Below are positions 21,610 through 32,880 of a stretch of DNA of 64,000 nucleotides, in pieces. Numbering within the stretch: the first letter of the stretch is position 1; every line of letters starts with the position of its first letter. The position numbers were made by a program, and so were the translations under genes. The DNA lies in the NCBI GenBank assembly GCA_037157565.1, contig JAZHRO010000063.1:156786501-156850500 (forward strand), written 5' to 3'. The notes beneath the pieces are model-generated. The model was not told the origin of the DNA. It worked only from the letters and a program-made list of their open reading frames with translations, and ran no database searches. Source of the DNA: Thalassia testudinum (Eukaryota; Streptophyta; Magnoliopsida; Alismatales; Hydrocharitaceae).

Positions 21610-22363
21610 TGATGAGGTGTGGCTCATCACAGCTAAAATGCTAAAGTTAGGCTAGAAACCAAGTTAAACACAATATTCTTAACATAATAAATAGGTTAAG
21701 TGTGAATATTAATGAAAATGACCTAAAATATCAAATTGGTGTTAAAAATGCATAATTAGGTCAATATTTGAGCTATTCTATACATAAACTAAATATGATG
21801 ATCCAAATGTTAGTTGAACATCTATTTGAGCTCAAAAATACAAGTCAAGGTCTAAATTAACTTCTAATATGTTCAATTAAGCTTCAATAAAAATCTCATA
21901 GCATTTGGATATCATTAGGACCTTGCATTGATCACATTACAATTTGTTCCTTCATTCATAACATTTCCTCACTCATAAAACCCACAGGGACATCCTTCCA
22001 AGGCCTCAGGGACCATCTGGTTACAATTCTTGTCACTAATGGGCTTCTTGTGCTATTTTTCCACCCCTTCACTTGAGAGCTATTCACGTAATTGTTCTAA
22101 AATGCCTGATGCTTCTTCTTCCATTGTTCTTCACATGAAGAACTCGTGCTTCAACCACTGTTCATTCACTGAGCCATTGATCAAGGGTGGATCTTGCTCT
22201 ATCCTCTAATCCCTTACATGTGCACCATCATCACCACTTTCAGATCCCATCTAACGGTGGGATTTTGTACAAAACATTCCTGCGTGTGCCTCACTCTCTC
22301 ATCCACTATTCAACCTAATTGCACCTAATTCCACACTCTAGTGATCAGATCCCATCCTCAACC

Positions 22364-22370
22364 TATAAAA
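22364..22370 (+). promoter_or_regulatory. Candidate TATA box of the H LTR
   Basis: TATAAAA in CAACCTATAAAACCAGC, followed by C-rich sequence, about 750 bp from the LTR start. Position fits an LTR promoter; no other support. Confidence 0.45.
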
Positions 22371-22878
22371 CCAGCTCCATAGGACCCCTGCACGCGAGGA
22401 CGAACCCCCCTCCTACTTCCTTGGGTTCTCCATTCTTCCCTCTCCAATTCTTCTTCCTACTTCACTCGGCACCATTGGTAACAGCAATGGAGCTTCTTCC
22501 TTCTTGATTGTCCATGTTAAGTTGGATCACATAACATAAGGGGACATCCTAGGAGCTCCTCTAGTGGGCTCTTCACTAGCTGGAGACCCTCCCTCCATTC
22601 TTCCTCTCCATCACCAACTGGAGATCCGTAGGTCCCATTCTTTTGATTAGATTAGATTTTTAATGCTTTCTTAGATTAGTTTACTGCTTTCTAGATTAGA
22701 TAGGAGTAGAATTAGATAGTTGATTCATCACTTGTTAGTTTAGATTAGTAGAAGATTAGTTTAGATCTGATTTGCCCTCACTAATCAATTCAGATCATAG
22801 AGGTTTTTCACATTCATTCGCATGTACATTAATCTCCCTCACCACCTCATGATTCCATTCACTGATCACTCAAACATA

Positions 22879-23667
22879 TCTAGATCTGAAGTTCTTGAAC
22901 TTCTTGATCTAGATATCACTAAATCCACCTAGGGGTCTTTTGATTCGCTTCATTTGATCACAAGGACGCCGAATCTAGTTTGGATTGGATCAATTCGCTC
23001 AATTGCTTTGTATTTGGATTTTATGCCCAATCACAAGATTTGGAGTCAATTCAGTTTGAAATGGATTTAATCAAGTGATTCAAGTTTTTATTCACTTAAT
23101 TGGGTGCAATGCAAGGATTCTGAGGTGTTTGATTTAGTTTTTATTTTTCTGATGAACATAAGTTGAATTTGAGTTGTATTTTGGGTAGTTTAGCCAAGGA
23201 GAATCGTAGTACTGATTTGAGGCCAAAGCAATGACCAAATGGATTTGATAGCATCACTAGATCATCCTGAACACCAATTAATGGTGTCTAGGATGATCAG
23301 GTGATTAGATCACCTGAGTGAATCTAAAAGAAAAGCCCAATTTGGGCAAAATTTTGATCTTATGAAAATGATTTCAATCTGATATCCATGGTATGAATGA
23401 GTTTTTATGGACTTTTATGGAGGTTTTGATTCACGTTGTAGGTAAATTTGATGCTTAGTTTGATCTATTACCTCTATGTTGTCTATAACGTAAGGTAAAG
23501 TTCTTAAGGTTTTTGAACTTCTGATTTGATTTCAATTGAATTTTAGGTCCTTCAAAGAGATTTTACAATAGTGAAATTTAGATTTTATTAATTACATTCA
23601 GATCTGAGAACTGTGGTGCAGCTGCTCTGTTCTTTGATCTGAAGAGATTATTGTGGGTTTAATCTCT
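22879..23667. repeat. Stem-loop array in the H LTR
   Basis: TCTAGATC/GATCTAGA enclosing GAAGTTC/GAACTTC (22879-22913); GATCATCC-tga-ACACCA / TGGTGT-cta-GGATGATC (23260-23298); CAGGTGAT/ATCACCTG (23298-23316); CAGATC-tga-GAAC / GTTC-ttt-GATCTG (23599-23641); AGAGATTA/TAATCTCT (23643-23667). Two of them share a symmetric 3-nt internal loop. The array lies in the same LTR region as the one in P (2703-3456). Confidence 0.75.
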
Positions 23668-23776
23668 GATTGTAAGTGAATTTTGGGATGAATTGATTTT
23701 CTAAAGATTCATTGATCTCTGATCTAGTTTTCCATATTTGAGATGGGATTTTTGTGCAGCAAATTTGGCTGTTGAT

Positions 23777-24550
23777 TGATTGGAAGGACTTTTCACTTTT
23801 CAGAGATGATGTTTATCAGAAAAATACTACATCGTAGTATATAATGTGGTGGAAAACCTTTGATCAAAGTTACTAAAATACTGAAATAATATCACACTTT
23901 AGGTCGTATCACAGGGAGACATAGAACCAATAAGATCACCAATATCAATTCCACGTAAAATCATGTTCAAGAAAAATAAATTGCCATTGATATCAACTCA
24001 TCATGGGAGGAAAGAAAACAAAATGCTTTAGCTAGTAAACCAATCCTCCAATATTGTCACAATAAACCAAGAAGAGAAAGGCCTCCCACAAATTTACCAT
24101 AATAGAATAATTAATACCAAAATCTCATTCTTTGACAAAGGCAGTCAATGTACATTTTAATTGAAAGTTTACTGTAGAGAAACAGGGGACTTCGTTCCCC
24201 TCGTCGGTGTGTGGTGGGGGAAGCATGGGTGATGGTGCGAAGCTCGAAGGTCGCCGGGGATGAGGGCTGCCTGCTGGTGGTGATGGTTTGGCTGACGATG
24301 GCTGGAGATGGCTGGTTGGTGGAGAAGAACTCACCACCGGTGGTGGCTTCTTACAGTGTCCATGGATTGTGAGAGAGCCAGCTGGCGATGGGAGCGAACT
24401 CGAGGTGTCGAGGCGAGGTCAACTGCGTTAGCGGCATGATGTGCGGTGGCCAGACGAGGCGGCTGTACGTCAAGATGAGCAGTCGGCGGTGGGTTCTTCT
24501 TGGAGAAGAAGAACAATGCACGGAGTGGTGGAGGAAAGCCGGCTACTATG
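23777..24550 (-). repeat. 3' LTR of A, outer part
   Basis: Homologous to 44625-45387. It ends at ...GGCTACTATG, where B inserted; the uninterrupted sequence is in the other LTR at 45377-45400. 24546-24550 (CTATG) is the left copy of B's duplication. Confidence 0.9.
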
Positions 24551-25922
24551 TGGCGTACGCTCGTGCATGTGTGTTAAGAAGTGTCGTTATAGTTGCACTT
24601 GCAATGCCGATTTTAAAGTAAGGAAACGGAGGTGAGTCCGAGTGTCGGTCTCAGGGAGACATGAAAATCGGATTTTTCTTATCACTTGTCGTCACGGAAA
24701 TTGTGGAGTTTTACTTGCGAAAGGTGCGGTTGAAAAGCGCGAGAGAGATAGAGAGAGATTAGGGTTAGAGTCATTTCTTTGCTTGATCATGCAACTTAAA
24801 CAGGAAATAAAGTAAACACTGAACGGAAAGTAACTTCATTAATCATGCAGCTTTAGTTCACAGCTTACAACATTAAATACATGCTTAAACAAAAGTAAAG
24901 GAAAGCTTAAAAGAGAGGAAGAGAGAGAGAGAGGGGGAGGGCAGCGAGGCAACCATGGCGGTGGAGAAGGTTCCGTCGGCGGCTCGTCATCTCCAGCGAT
25001 TACAAGAGGCCCTAAAGCTAGCTAGGAGAGGGGTAGAGTAGTTGCAAGGGAAGTGAATGCCTTGAATGAGTGGTTGGAGGGGGTTTAAATAAGGAGAAGG
25101 GCTTTCTAAAAGAAGAAGGGGTTTTAGCGACGTCCCGGACGTCGCTAAAACCCTTCCAAAAGCGTCTGTGAAGCCCTCCATCCCGCCGATCACACACCCG
25201 CGCTGTTCTTCTTCCCGCTCAATCCATGGCTGCTGCATGAGAGCCGTCCGATCAAAGATCGAACGGCTGAGATCGTCCCTTGGGCATGCTTGGATTGCGC
25301 CTCGGGTGCGCGTGGGCGTCGTCGCCCGGCGTGCGCGCGTGAGTGGGCGCTCGCTGTCCGAGGGCGTGCCGCGTGGCGCGATCTCGGTCGCCCGCTGCTG
25401 ATCGGGCGAGCGTCTTCGTCTTCAATTCCCTGCCCCGCGTCGCATGCATGCGGGCGTGCGTGCAAACCGCTGCGCCACGCCCGCTACTTTATCGCGGCAA
25501 CAACGGCGGGCGCACAGTTCTCGGTTGTCCGATCGAAGATCGATGGCCGAGATTTGATCTCCAGCTAAAGGAGGAAGTGGCACGCGGTGAGCGGGGGTGA
25601 CGTGACGTGACGCAACGAGGGCCATTGATCATCAGATCAACGGTCAGAACTTCTTGGGCCCATTGTAGGAGCTTCGGATGTCGGATTTGTCCGATCTTGA
25701 GTCTGTTGGACTCCGTTCGTCGTTCTGAAGTCATCCGTGCATTTCGATTGCTCATCTGAGGCCTGCTTTGACAAGTGCCTACACAAATAGCCATTAATAT
25801 AGTTTTATAAGCAATCTTGGTATATGATGCATGCAATGCTCCTATTCTACTTATGTTGTGCCCTTTATTCTTAAGATGGGCCCTATTTAACAGAATTATC
25901 ACCCCCATGTGCAGTGTTATCA
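24551..25922 (-). repeat. 3' LTR of B
   Basis: 1,372 bp, homologous to 34087-35479. U3 (25150-25922) is GC-rich and holds several GATC/AACGGC inverted-repeat cassettes. The TATA-like TTATTTAAACC is at 25084-25094 on the minus strand. Long ORFs here on both strands are compositional. Confidence 0.93.
25119..25153. promoter_or_regulatory. Perfect palindrome upstream of the B promoter
   Basis: GGGTTTTAGCGACGTCC and its complement in 17-bp arms around one base, about 25 bp upstream of the TATA-like box in element orientation. The other LTR has a mutated copy at 34643-34677. Related TTTAGCGACGTCC copies lie just upstream of the TATA box of X (59104-59151). Confidence 0.8.
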
Positions 25923-25955
25923 TACCCCCATGCTTACTCCTTGCTAGTCCCTAGC
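25923..25955 (-). promoter_or_regulatory. Extended polypurine tract of B
   Basis: On the minus strand: CTAGGGACTAGCAAGG, then AGTAAGCATGGGGGTA directly before the LTR start TGATAACAC. The same arrangement occurs in N, A and Z2. Confidence 0.85.
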
Positions 25956-27103
25956 AAAGTTTATTCTAGCCTTTATTTTCTTTCAGAATTTAAGAAGAAA
26001 TTGCTTAGACACTTCGTCACTTGTCAATAGGAGGAAATATACTAAGATCTTAATCTACAATGACTAAGCAGTGCTCGGGTGTCTGCCAATATACGAATCG
26101 CCCGAATCCTTGCTTTAATGTATATAACTATACATATGTATATGTATATATATATTTTTTAGAATTTTTTTGGAATTTAGCGTGGGTTGGTAACTTTTTA
26201 CGGCTACCCAACCCACCCAAAACTCGGTCAAAACCCTAAGTGCTAAGCATCTTGGTGTGAAGATTGTGATAGACTCACTCAACGATAATTCAGATAGACT
26301 TCGGGTTTCTACGCCCCTAGGTGACCGGAAGAGGAAATATATTTTCCTGAAGGTGTATTTGTTCGATTGGTAGCTTTCTTCCTACATTTGTTTTAATTGG
26401 GGTCAACATAAGTATTTTTCCAGTGTATATCTCCCTGGCTTGTACTACTTCCCCACTTCTTCCTTAAGTGTTTTGGTTCTTTTTTTGTGTAGTTATTGAG
26501 CTGGGCTCTGGACAACCGACCAATGGGCTGCTACCCACGATCACTTGCCAGCCATACTCGTGCGGTGAAGTGTGGTTTATTTTCTTTTCTTCTCCTTTTT
26601 TTTTTTCATAGGTGGCTTCCCTGATCTCAAATGTACCTAGAGGCAATGAAGAAGAAATGGTCCCGTGGTTGGGTTCTGGACAACCTGCCAATGGGCTGTT
26701 ACCCACGACAACTTGCCAGCCATACCATCCTAGAGAGTTCATTAGCTACCCAATTTCTGTCAAAATCTCCGAGGAGTGAGTCTGTGCAAAAATGTGTGTA
26801 GATGCTTAGACTCAAATTTTTTCTAAGTTAGAGGGTGAGTTGATAAGTCGTATACTTATCACCTTATTTAGTAGATGGATTAGAATAGTTTAAGGTTGCA
26901 AGGATTCGAAGCTAAATCCATATTTTAATGGACACCAGGGCTGATTAAGCCTGAAGGCTTGAAAAGTCTAAGTGTTTAAGTTCTTTTTGTATTATTTCCC
27001 ACTATTGACAAGTTTCTAATGCCTAAGTTCCTTCCTAAATTCATTTTTTTTTTATATTTTATTTTATTCAGACTGATTAAACGAGCTCAGGATTGTGTAA
27101 TTT
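25956..27103 (-). other. 3' untranslated region of B with a duplicated block
   Basis: Non-coding. It contains two copies, about 167 bp apart (26502-26558 and 26669-26725), of a block with 'CTGGACAACC', 'CAATGGGCTG' and 'CTTGCCAGCCATAC'. T-rich and A-rich stretches lie nearby. No env-like ORF is seen. Confidence 0.65.
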
Positions 27104-27142
27104 ACCACCCCCCCATGCTTAAGTTGGACAATGTCTTCATTG
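27104..27142 (-). promoter_or_regulatory. Conserved post-pol motif with internal polypurine tract (B)
   Basis: Minus strand: CCAATGAAGACATTGTCC, then AACTTAAGCATGGGGGGGTGG. GGGAGGCAACC lies 80-90 bases upstream of it (27221-27231). Confidence 0.85.
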
Positions 27143-27275
27143 GCAAATACATGGATGCATAGGGGTTCAAAAAGATAGCACCTGAGTGATGTAAAATACC
27201 GGATCAGTCTAAATCCTCTAGGTTGCCTCCCAGGAAGCGCTGAGTTTAACGCCTCCAGCTGGGCGGTGCTTTGTG

Positions 27276-28560
27276 TCATCCCTCAACGAGGGTGACACTC
27301 TCCTTTGGGGGAACTTGGGCCAGAAAGTGCTTTAATCTTTGACCATTAACTGTAAAAGTGTGCCCAGTGTTAGGATTAGCAATTTCAACCACCCCATTAG
27401 AGTAAGACTTAACCACCCGAAATGGTCCTGTCCATTTGGACCTGAGTTTCCCCGGGAAGAGTTTTAGGCAGGCGTCAAACAGCCAGACTTGCTGGTTAGG
27501 CTCAAAGGTTTTTCTATGAATGAGTCGGTCGTGGACGGCTTTCATTTTCTCCTTATATAGTCGACTATTTTCAAAAGCATCCCGACGAATTTCTTCGAGC
27601 TCGGATAATTGGAGCATCCTCTATGCACCGGCTAACTGGGAATCCATGTTACATTGCTTGACAGCCCAGTAACCCCGGTGTTCCAATTCGACAGGAAGAT
27701 GGTAGGCTTTGCCAAAGACTAGGCAATAAGGCGACATGCCTATCGGGGTCTTAAAAGCGATCCTGTATGCCCACAGGGCATCATCTAGTTGTGTGGACCA
27801 GTCTTTCCTGTCAGGTCTCACAGTCTTCTGTAAAATGTTCTTGATTTATCTATTTGAGACCTCGGTCTGCCCGTTTCTTTACGGATGATACGGGGTAGCA
27901 ATGCAGTGGTTCACCCCATATTTTCTAAGTAGGGCACAGAATTGGGAATGGATAAAATGGCTTCCACCATCACTGATCATGGCCTTGGGTATTCCAATCC
28001 AAGAAAAGATGTTCTGTTTAACAATGCCCTTGACAGTCCTGTGATCGCATCGGCGGGTGGCGACGGCTTCAATCCATTTAGAAACATAGTCTACTGAGAC
28101 TAGGATGTACTTGAAGCCATTGGATGGTGGAAAGGGGCCCATAAAATCAATACCCCAAACGTCGAAGGTTTCGACAATCAAAATGGGCTGGAGGGGCACC
28201 ATATCTTTCTTAGTCATGGTCCCCAGCGTTTGGCAGCGTGAGCAAGTCTTGGCAAAGTTGTGTGCATCCTTAAATAGGGACGGCCAGTAAAATCCAGACT
28301 GTAGAATCTTTGCAGCCATTTTCTTTCCAGAGAAGTGGCCACCACAAGCCTGGTCATGACAGAAGGAAAGCACACTCTGGACTTCGTTCTCGGGGATACA
28401 CCTCTTGATGATCTTGTCGACATAGAGGCGAAATAGCATGGGATCATCCCAGAAATAGTGCTTGGCCTCAGCCAAGAACCTATCTCGTTGCTGTCTGGAC
28501 CAGCTGTGCGGGGTTTGTCCTACAACTAGGTAGTTGACGTAGTCAGCGTACCACGGCAGT
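27276..28560 (-). pseudogene. Integrase of B
   Basis: Catalyses insertion of the element cDNA. Minus strand, N to C: HHCC zinc-binding region (FCHDQACGGHFSGKK ... CSRCQTLG); core with first Asp in WGIDFMGPF, second Asp in ISDGGSHF and Glu in GQTEVSN; then [19 protein letters not shown]; and a C-terminal part (FEPNQQVWLFDACLKLFPGK, WTGPFRVVKSY). The DDE residues are all present. Stops: TAA twice near 27855-27885, where the family has Gln, and TAG near 27618. No chromodomain follows. The downstream part of the pol ORF chain, continuous with RNase H upstream. Confidence 0.93.
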
Positions 28561-29161
28561 CTCTTGTCTTGCACAGCCAGAATGTGTTCATCAGGGAAGG
28601 CGTCAGATAGAGGTAGGGAGGGTCCAATGTGGTCTGGATGAAGTCTAGACAAGTGGTCAGCACCACATTCTTCCATCCGGCCATGTCACGGATTTTCAGG
28701 TCAAATTCCTGCACAAGCAGGATCCATCTGATGAGCCTAGGCTTTGCGTCCTCCTTGGCCAACAGGTGTCGGATGGCTGTATGGTCAGTGTAAATAGTCA
28801 CGTGGGATCCAAGCATGTATGATCAGAACTTTTCAAGTCCAAAGACTACAGCGAGCAACTCTTTCTCTGTAACCATATAATTTCGTTGGGCCTCGTCTAA
28901 CGTTTTGCTCGCGTAGTAGATCACCACGGTCTTCTTGTCTTGCCTTTGTCCCAGGACAGCACCTATGGCAAAATCCGATGCATCACACATAATCTCAAAG
29001 TCCTTGGACTAGTCCGAGAGCTGAAGTACAGGTGCTGTGGAGACTAAGTCCCGAAGGGTGTGATAAGCCTGGATGCAATCAGAAGACATGTGGAATATGG
29101 CGTCATTGGCTAGAAGGTTGGTCAAGGGTTTGGAAAGCTTGGAAAAGTATTTAATGAACCT
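28561..29161 (-). pseudogene. RNase H of B
   Basis: Degrades the RNA of RNA/DNA hybrids during reverse transcription. The catalytic acidic residues are visible: D in MCDASDFA, E in TEKELLAV, D in YTDHTAI; then HLLAKEDAKPRLIRWILLVQ and EFDLKIRD. Stop codons interrupt the frame near 28828 and 29012. The usual ADHLSRL sequence is read in a shifted frame, so there is a frameshift near 28660. No second RNase H lies between it and the integrase. Confidence 0.9.
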
Positions 29162-30400
29162 TCAGTAGAAGCCAACATGTCCCAGAAATAAGTGAATCTG
29201 TCGGACCAAGCCAGGTGGAGGGAGTTTGGAAATCAAATCAACCTTAGCCCGATCTACCTCGATGCCCCTATGCGATACGATGTGACCGAGGACAATTCCT
29301 TCTTGAACCATAAAATGGCTCTTTTCCCAACTTAGCACTAGATTAACCTCGATACATCGTTTCAGGATTTTCTCCAAGTTGCTCAAACAATGGTCGAATG
29401 AATTCCCGAATACAAAGAAATCATCCATAAAGACCTCTAAGTATTCACCCACCATTTTTGAAAAAATGGCTAGCATGCAACATTGGAAGGTCGCAGGTGC
29501 ATTGCATAACCCGAACGGCATTCGATGGAATGCAAACGTGCCCTACGGGCAAGTGAATGTGGTCTTTTCTTGATCCTCTGGAGTAATTGCGACTTGGTTA
29601 TATCTTGAATATCCATCCAAGAAGCAAAAGTACTTCTGCCCTGCCAATCTTTCAAGGATTTGGTCAATGAATGGCAAGGGAAAATGATCTTTCTTAGTGG
29701 CTTCATTGAGCTTCCTATAATCAATACACACCCGCCATGCGATGGTGGTGCAAGTGGGGATGGATTCGCCATGATCATTGGTGACAACGGTGAGCCCAGC
29801 TTTCTTTGGAACCACTTGAGTGGGGCTCACCCAGGGGCTATCGGAGATAGGATAGATGATGTCGGTGTCAAGCCATTTGATAATTCCTTTCTTAACGACC
29901 TCCCGCATGTTTGGTTTAAACGTCTCTGCATCAGGCGGGAGGGTCATGCCCCGTCTTCCAGGTAAATCTTATGGGTGCAATAGGTGGGGCTAATTCCTCT
30001 TAAGTCAGAAATGGTCCAACCAATGGCGGCCCGATGTTCTGAAAGGGTCGCGGTCAACCTGATTTCCTGATCCATGGTTAGATGAGAATTAATAATTACC
30101 TGGAAGGTCTGGTCAGGTCCCAGGAAGACATACTTGAGATTCTCGAGCAATGGCTTAAGTTTAGGTGTGGGTGGAACCATAGTTGATGGAAAGGGAAAAG
30201 GCGGGAGTTGATCAACATCGATCTCCTCAAATGGTGGTGTGATGGTAATCAGCCTTATAGTGGTCCATGGGTAGTGATGGTGACAGGTCAGAACAGTCAT
30301 TACAAGTTTGGTGGTCTGAGACAGAACTAAGGGTGAGGCATTCCTCGACCAGAGTTTCCACAAGATCGTGTTCCTCAACACAATCGCAATCAAAAGACTT
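29162..30400 (-). pseudogene. Reverse transcriptase of B, with upstream linker
   Basis: Copies element RNA into DNA. In order: linker (30400-29960); KKGIIKWLDTDIIYPISDSP; VCIDYRKLNEATKKDHFPLP; motif A in FCFLDGYSRYNQV; MPFGLCNAPATFQ; catalytic EVFMDDFFVF; SHFMVQEGIVLGHIVS and HLFLGHVGFY. The YxDD box is FMDD, usual for this group. One frame change lies near 29540, where the frame of the first ORF passes to the second. All catalytic Asp residues are present. Confidence 0.93.
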
Positions 30401-30429
30401 TATCGCCCGAAAAATATCCAATTGCATTT

Positions 30430-30850
30430 TGCTATCCCCGAAGGCGATTTCCATACATCCCGTGTCACAATCAATGTTTTCCTTAGCCGTAGCTAATAAA
30501 GGTCAGCCTAAGATTATGGGTGCATTATGTAATTTTTCAGGGACTTCCATGTCGAGCACCAAGAAGTCAACCGGGAAATAGAAGTCCTTGACCCGTACAA
30601 TCACATCCTCGACAACCCCCTTCGGGGTTTTCACTGATCTATCAGCCAGCTAGATGGTGACAGGGGTTGGTGTCAACTCTTCGAAACCACGTTGGTGGTA
30701 CAGGGTTGTTGGAATTAGATTGATAGAAGCACCTAAGTCCAGGAGCACTCTATCAAATGTCATGTCCCCGATATTGCAGGAAATCAAGGGCGCTCCTGGG
30801 TCTGTTCGCTTGAGCGAAAGGTTGCTTGATATTACGGAACTTGTTTATTC
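30430..30850 (-). pseudogene. Aspartic protease of B
   Basis: Would cleave the Gag-Pol polyprotein. Active-site loop LLDLGASINLIP is intact; further on come LADRSVKTPKGVVEDV and FYFPVDFLVLDME. A TAG stands just before LADRS (about 30650) where the family has Gln, and another lesion replaces the residue after IILG. The domain sits between gag and RT as usual. Confidence 0.88.
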
Positions 30851-32880
30851 GAAGAGCACAACCTTCCTAGGTGCTTGAGGTCTTGGCTTACGTTTGGGTG
30901 TATAGGCATCCTTTAAAAGCTTGGCGTAAGCCGGGATGTGCTTGACAGCTTCGAGGAGCGGAATATTAATCTGTACTTGCTTAAAGATCTCCAAAAGCTC
31001 CTCAGTTTCCACAACATTCCTCTTTTTCTTGATTGTTTCCAAGGCCTCAGGGTAGGGTGTCTGAATGTGGATCGGGTCCATTTCTAGGTCCTTGGTTGGT
31101 GCCTCTTCTGAATCGGGTATTTCAACGAGTGAAGTCTCGGGGAGAGTCGGCCATTTGGGATCCTGGGTTTTGGTGCCGCTTCTCAAGGTCACCGCATTCG
31201 CAGAGGCATTGGGGCCATGGGTTGATTCTTGAGAAGACGAGGACGAAGAAGCAACAAACCCAGGGGGTGTTTGTGGGGTTGGCTGGACCATGTGAGCCTG
31301 CCCGGGATTGGCTTGGAACCCTTGCGAATTAGGGCCTCTTTTAATTATGTTTCACAGGTTTGGTTGTGGCTGGGAAGGTAGGGATCCTTGTCATTTATAG
31401 TCCAAGAGTTGGCTTAACTGTCCCTTTACCAAGGCCATTTCCGCCTGATGTTTCTGGTTTATGTCAACAATCATCTTTATTAGGGTGTCCATTTGGTTTT
31501 GTGGGGGAGGGGCCGCCTTATTCTGATTATATTCGGGTCTAACTGGTGGTCCTTGCTGATAGGGGGGTAAGTGTGGCTGCTGGTTTGGCCTGGGCTAGTT
31601 TTGGAATTGCAATGGTTTCTGGTTTGTCCAACCAAAGTTGGGGTGGTTACGCCAGCCAGTGTCGTACGTGTTGGAGAAAGGGTCAGGTTTCGCATAACCT
31701 TGGACAGCTTGCACATCTTCAAGGATAGTCGATGTCGATGGAGAGGGAAGAGAGTAATTAAGGGTTGAGGGAGCAAGGGTCCCACCCTGGAACATGGTCA
31801 GGGTTTGTTCCAAGTTCAGTTGGGTTAAGGGCTGGACCAGGTCAACATTATGTGCTTCCTTTGCTACAGAGAAGGTCTGTAAGGGGTTCCTGGTTTGGTT
31901 CAGTAGCTCATCAATCTTTCTGTCCACCAATTCCACCCGATCTAGTTTCTTGGCAATGATGTCCATGTCAACCATTCTAGAATTTGCTTGTACCTCATAA
32001 ATCCCACCACGGGGTTGACTGGATCTGTTGAACTGGGTCACGGAGGCGTTGTTGAGCGAATTCTCGCTCATAGACTCAAAGAGCTCAAATGCGCTCTCCT
32101 CGTCCTTGTTTAGTAAGTTCCCCCCGCATGAGGCATCGACGAAGTTCCGTAGGTTGCTGTCCAGACCGTGGTAAAAAATTTGGGCAAATTGCCACCTTGG
32201 TACATCGTGGTGTGGGCATTTCCTTAAGAGTTCATTGAATCTTTCCCACGCCTCATGGAACTATTCCCCACCCTGGAGTGTAAAGGTAGTAATAGCTCTT
32301 CTGAGGGCATTGGTCTTTCTTATGGGGAAGAATTTCTTTAAAAATGCATGCCTCAGTTCTTCCCAGGTGGTGATGGGTCTACCTAGGGTTCTAAGCTAGT
32401 GAGAAGCCTTGTCTCTTAATGAGAAGGGAAACATCTTGATTAGAACAATGTCAAGGCTAATGTTCGTAGGTTTCACAGTTCATGCTATGCGGTCGAGATC
32501 CTCTAGATGCTGGAAGGGGTCTTCATTTGAGCTTCCATGAAAGTGGCTCTGGATCAGACTTAAGATATTCGGTTTCAGCTCAAAATCATCTCGCCCTTTG
32601 GGGATCCTAAGGTGTGGCTCGACTCTAATAGCCGAGGGGTTATAAAAATCATAGAGGGGCCTCGGTTGATCTTGAAATGGTGGTACATCGAGTGGTGGTT
32701 GCCCTTGTGCACCTTGGAAAGGTGGTGGTGGTTGTTCTTGTGGGTTCTGTAACAGGTGTATGGCCTACATGATGGTGTGGATTTGTTGTTGCTGAAGTCG
32801 GTGGTTTGCATTAATTTGGGCTTCGATGATGGCCATTGTGTCTGGTGGGGGTTGATCCTCAGCCTCATCTACCCTAGGTT
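30851..32880 (-). pseudogene. Gag of B
   Basis: Capsid/nucleocapsid precursor. A Pro/Gln-rich N-terminus (32880-32650) precedes the core: HFHGSSNEDPFQHLEDLDRI, MFPFSLRDKA, TWEELRHAFLKKFFP and FHEAWERFNELLRKCPHHD. Then come a helix-rich part (32071-31800) and YSNTYDTGWRNHPNFGW-like sequence (NTYDTGWRNHPNFGWTNQ). No CCHC zinc knuckle is visible. After a low-complexity segment a helical linker (QVQINIPLLEAVKHIPAYAK) leads into the protease. Several TAG codons interrupt the frame. The start is uncertain: an ATG near 32838 is possible. Confidence 0.88.

Larger units (their letters stand above)
21610..23776 (+). repeat. H LTR, first part
   Basis: Terminal hairpin TGATGAG-gtgtgg-CTCATCA (21610-21629), a promoter region near 22364, then AT-rich sequence with several stem-loops. 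23772-23776 (TTGAT) is the left copy of A's duplication. No coding sequence. Confidence 0.7.

Noticed and set aside
25168..25923. Cluster of overlapping ORFs on both strands, repeated at 34744-35480
   Set aside because: Both clusters are the GC-rich U3 of the two B LTRs; many frames are open at once and none is conserved between the copies.
29379..30965. Plus-strand ORFs opposite the pol of B
   Set aside because: They are antisense shadows of RT, protease and linker and contain no recognisable domain.
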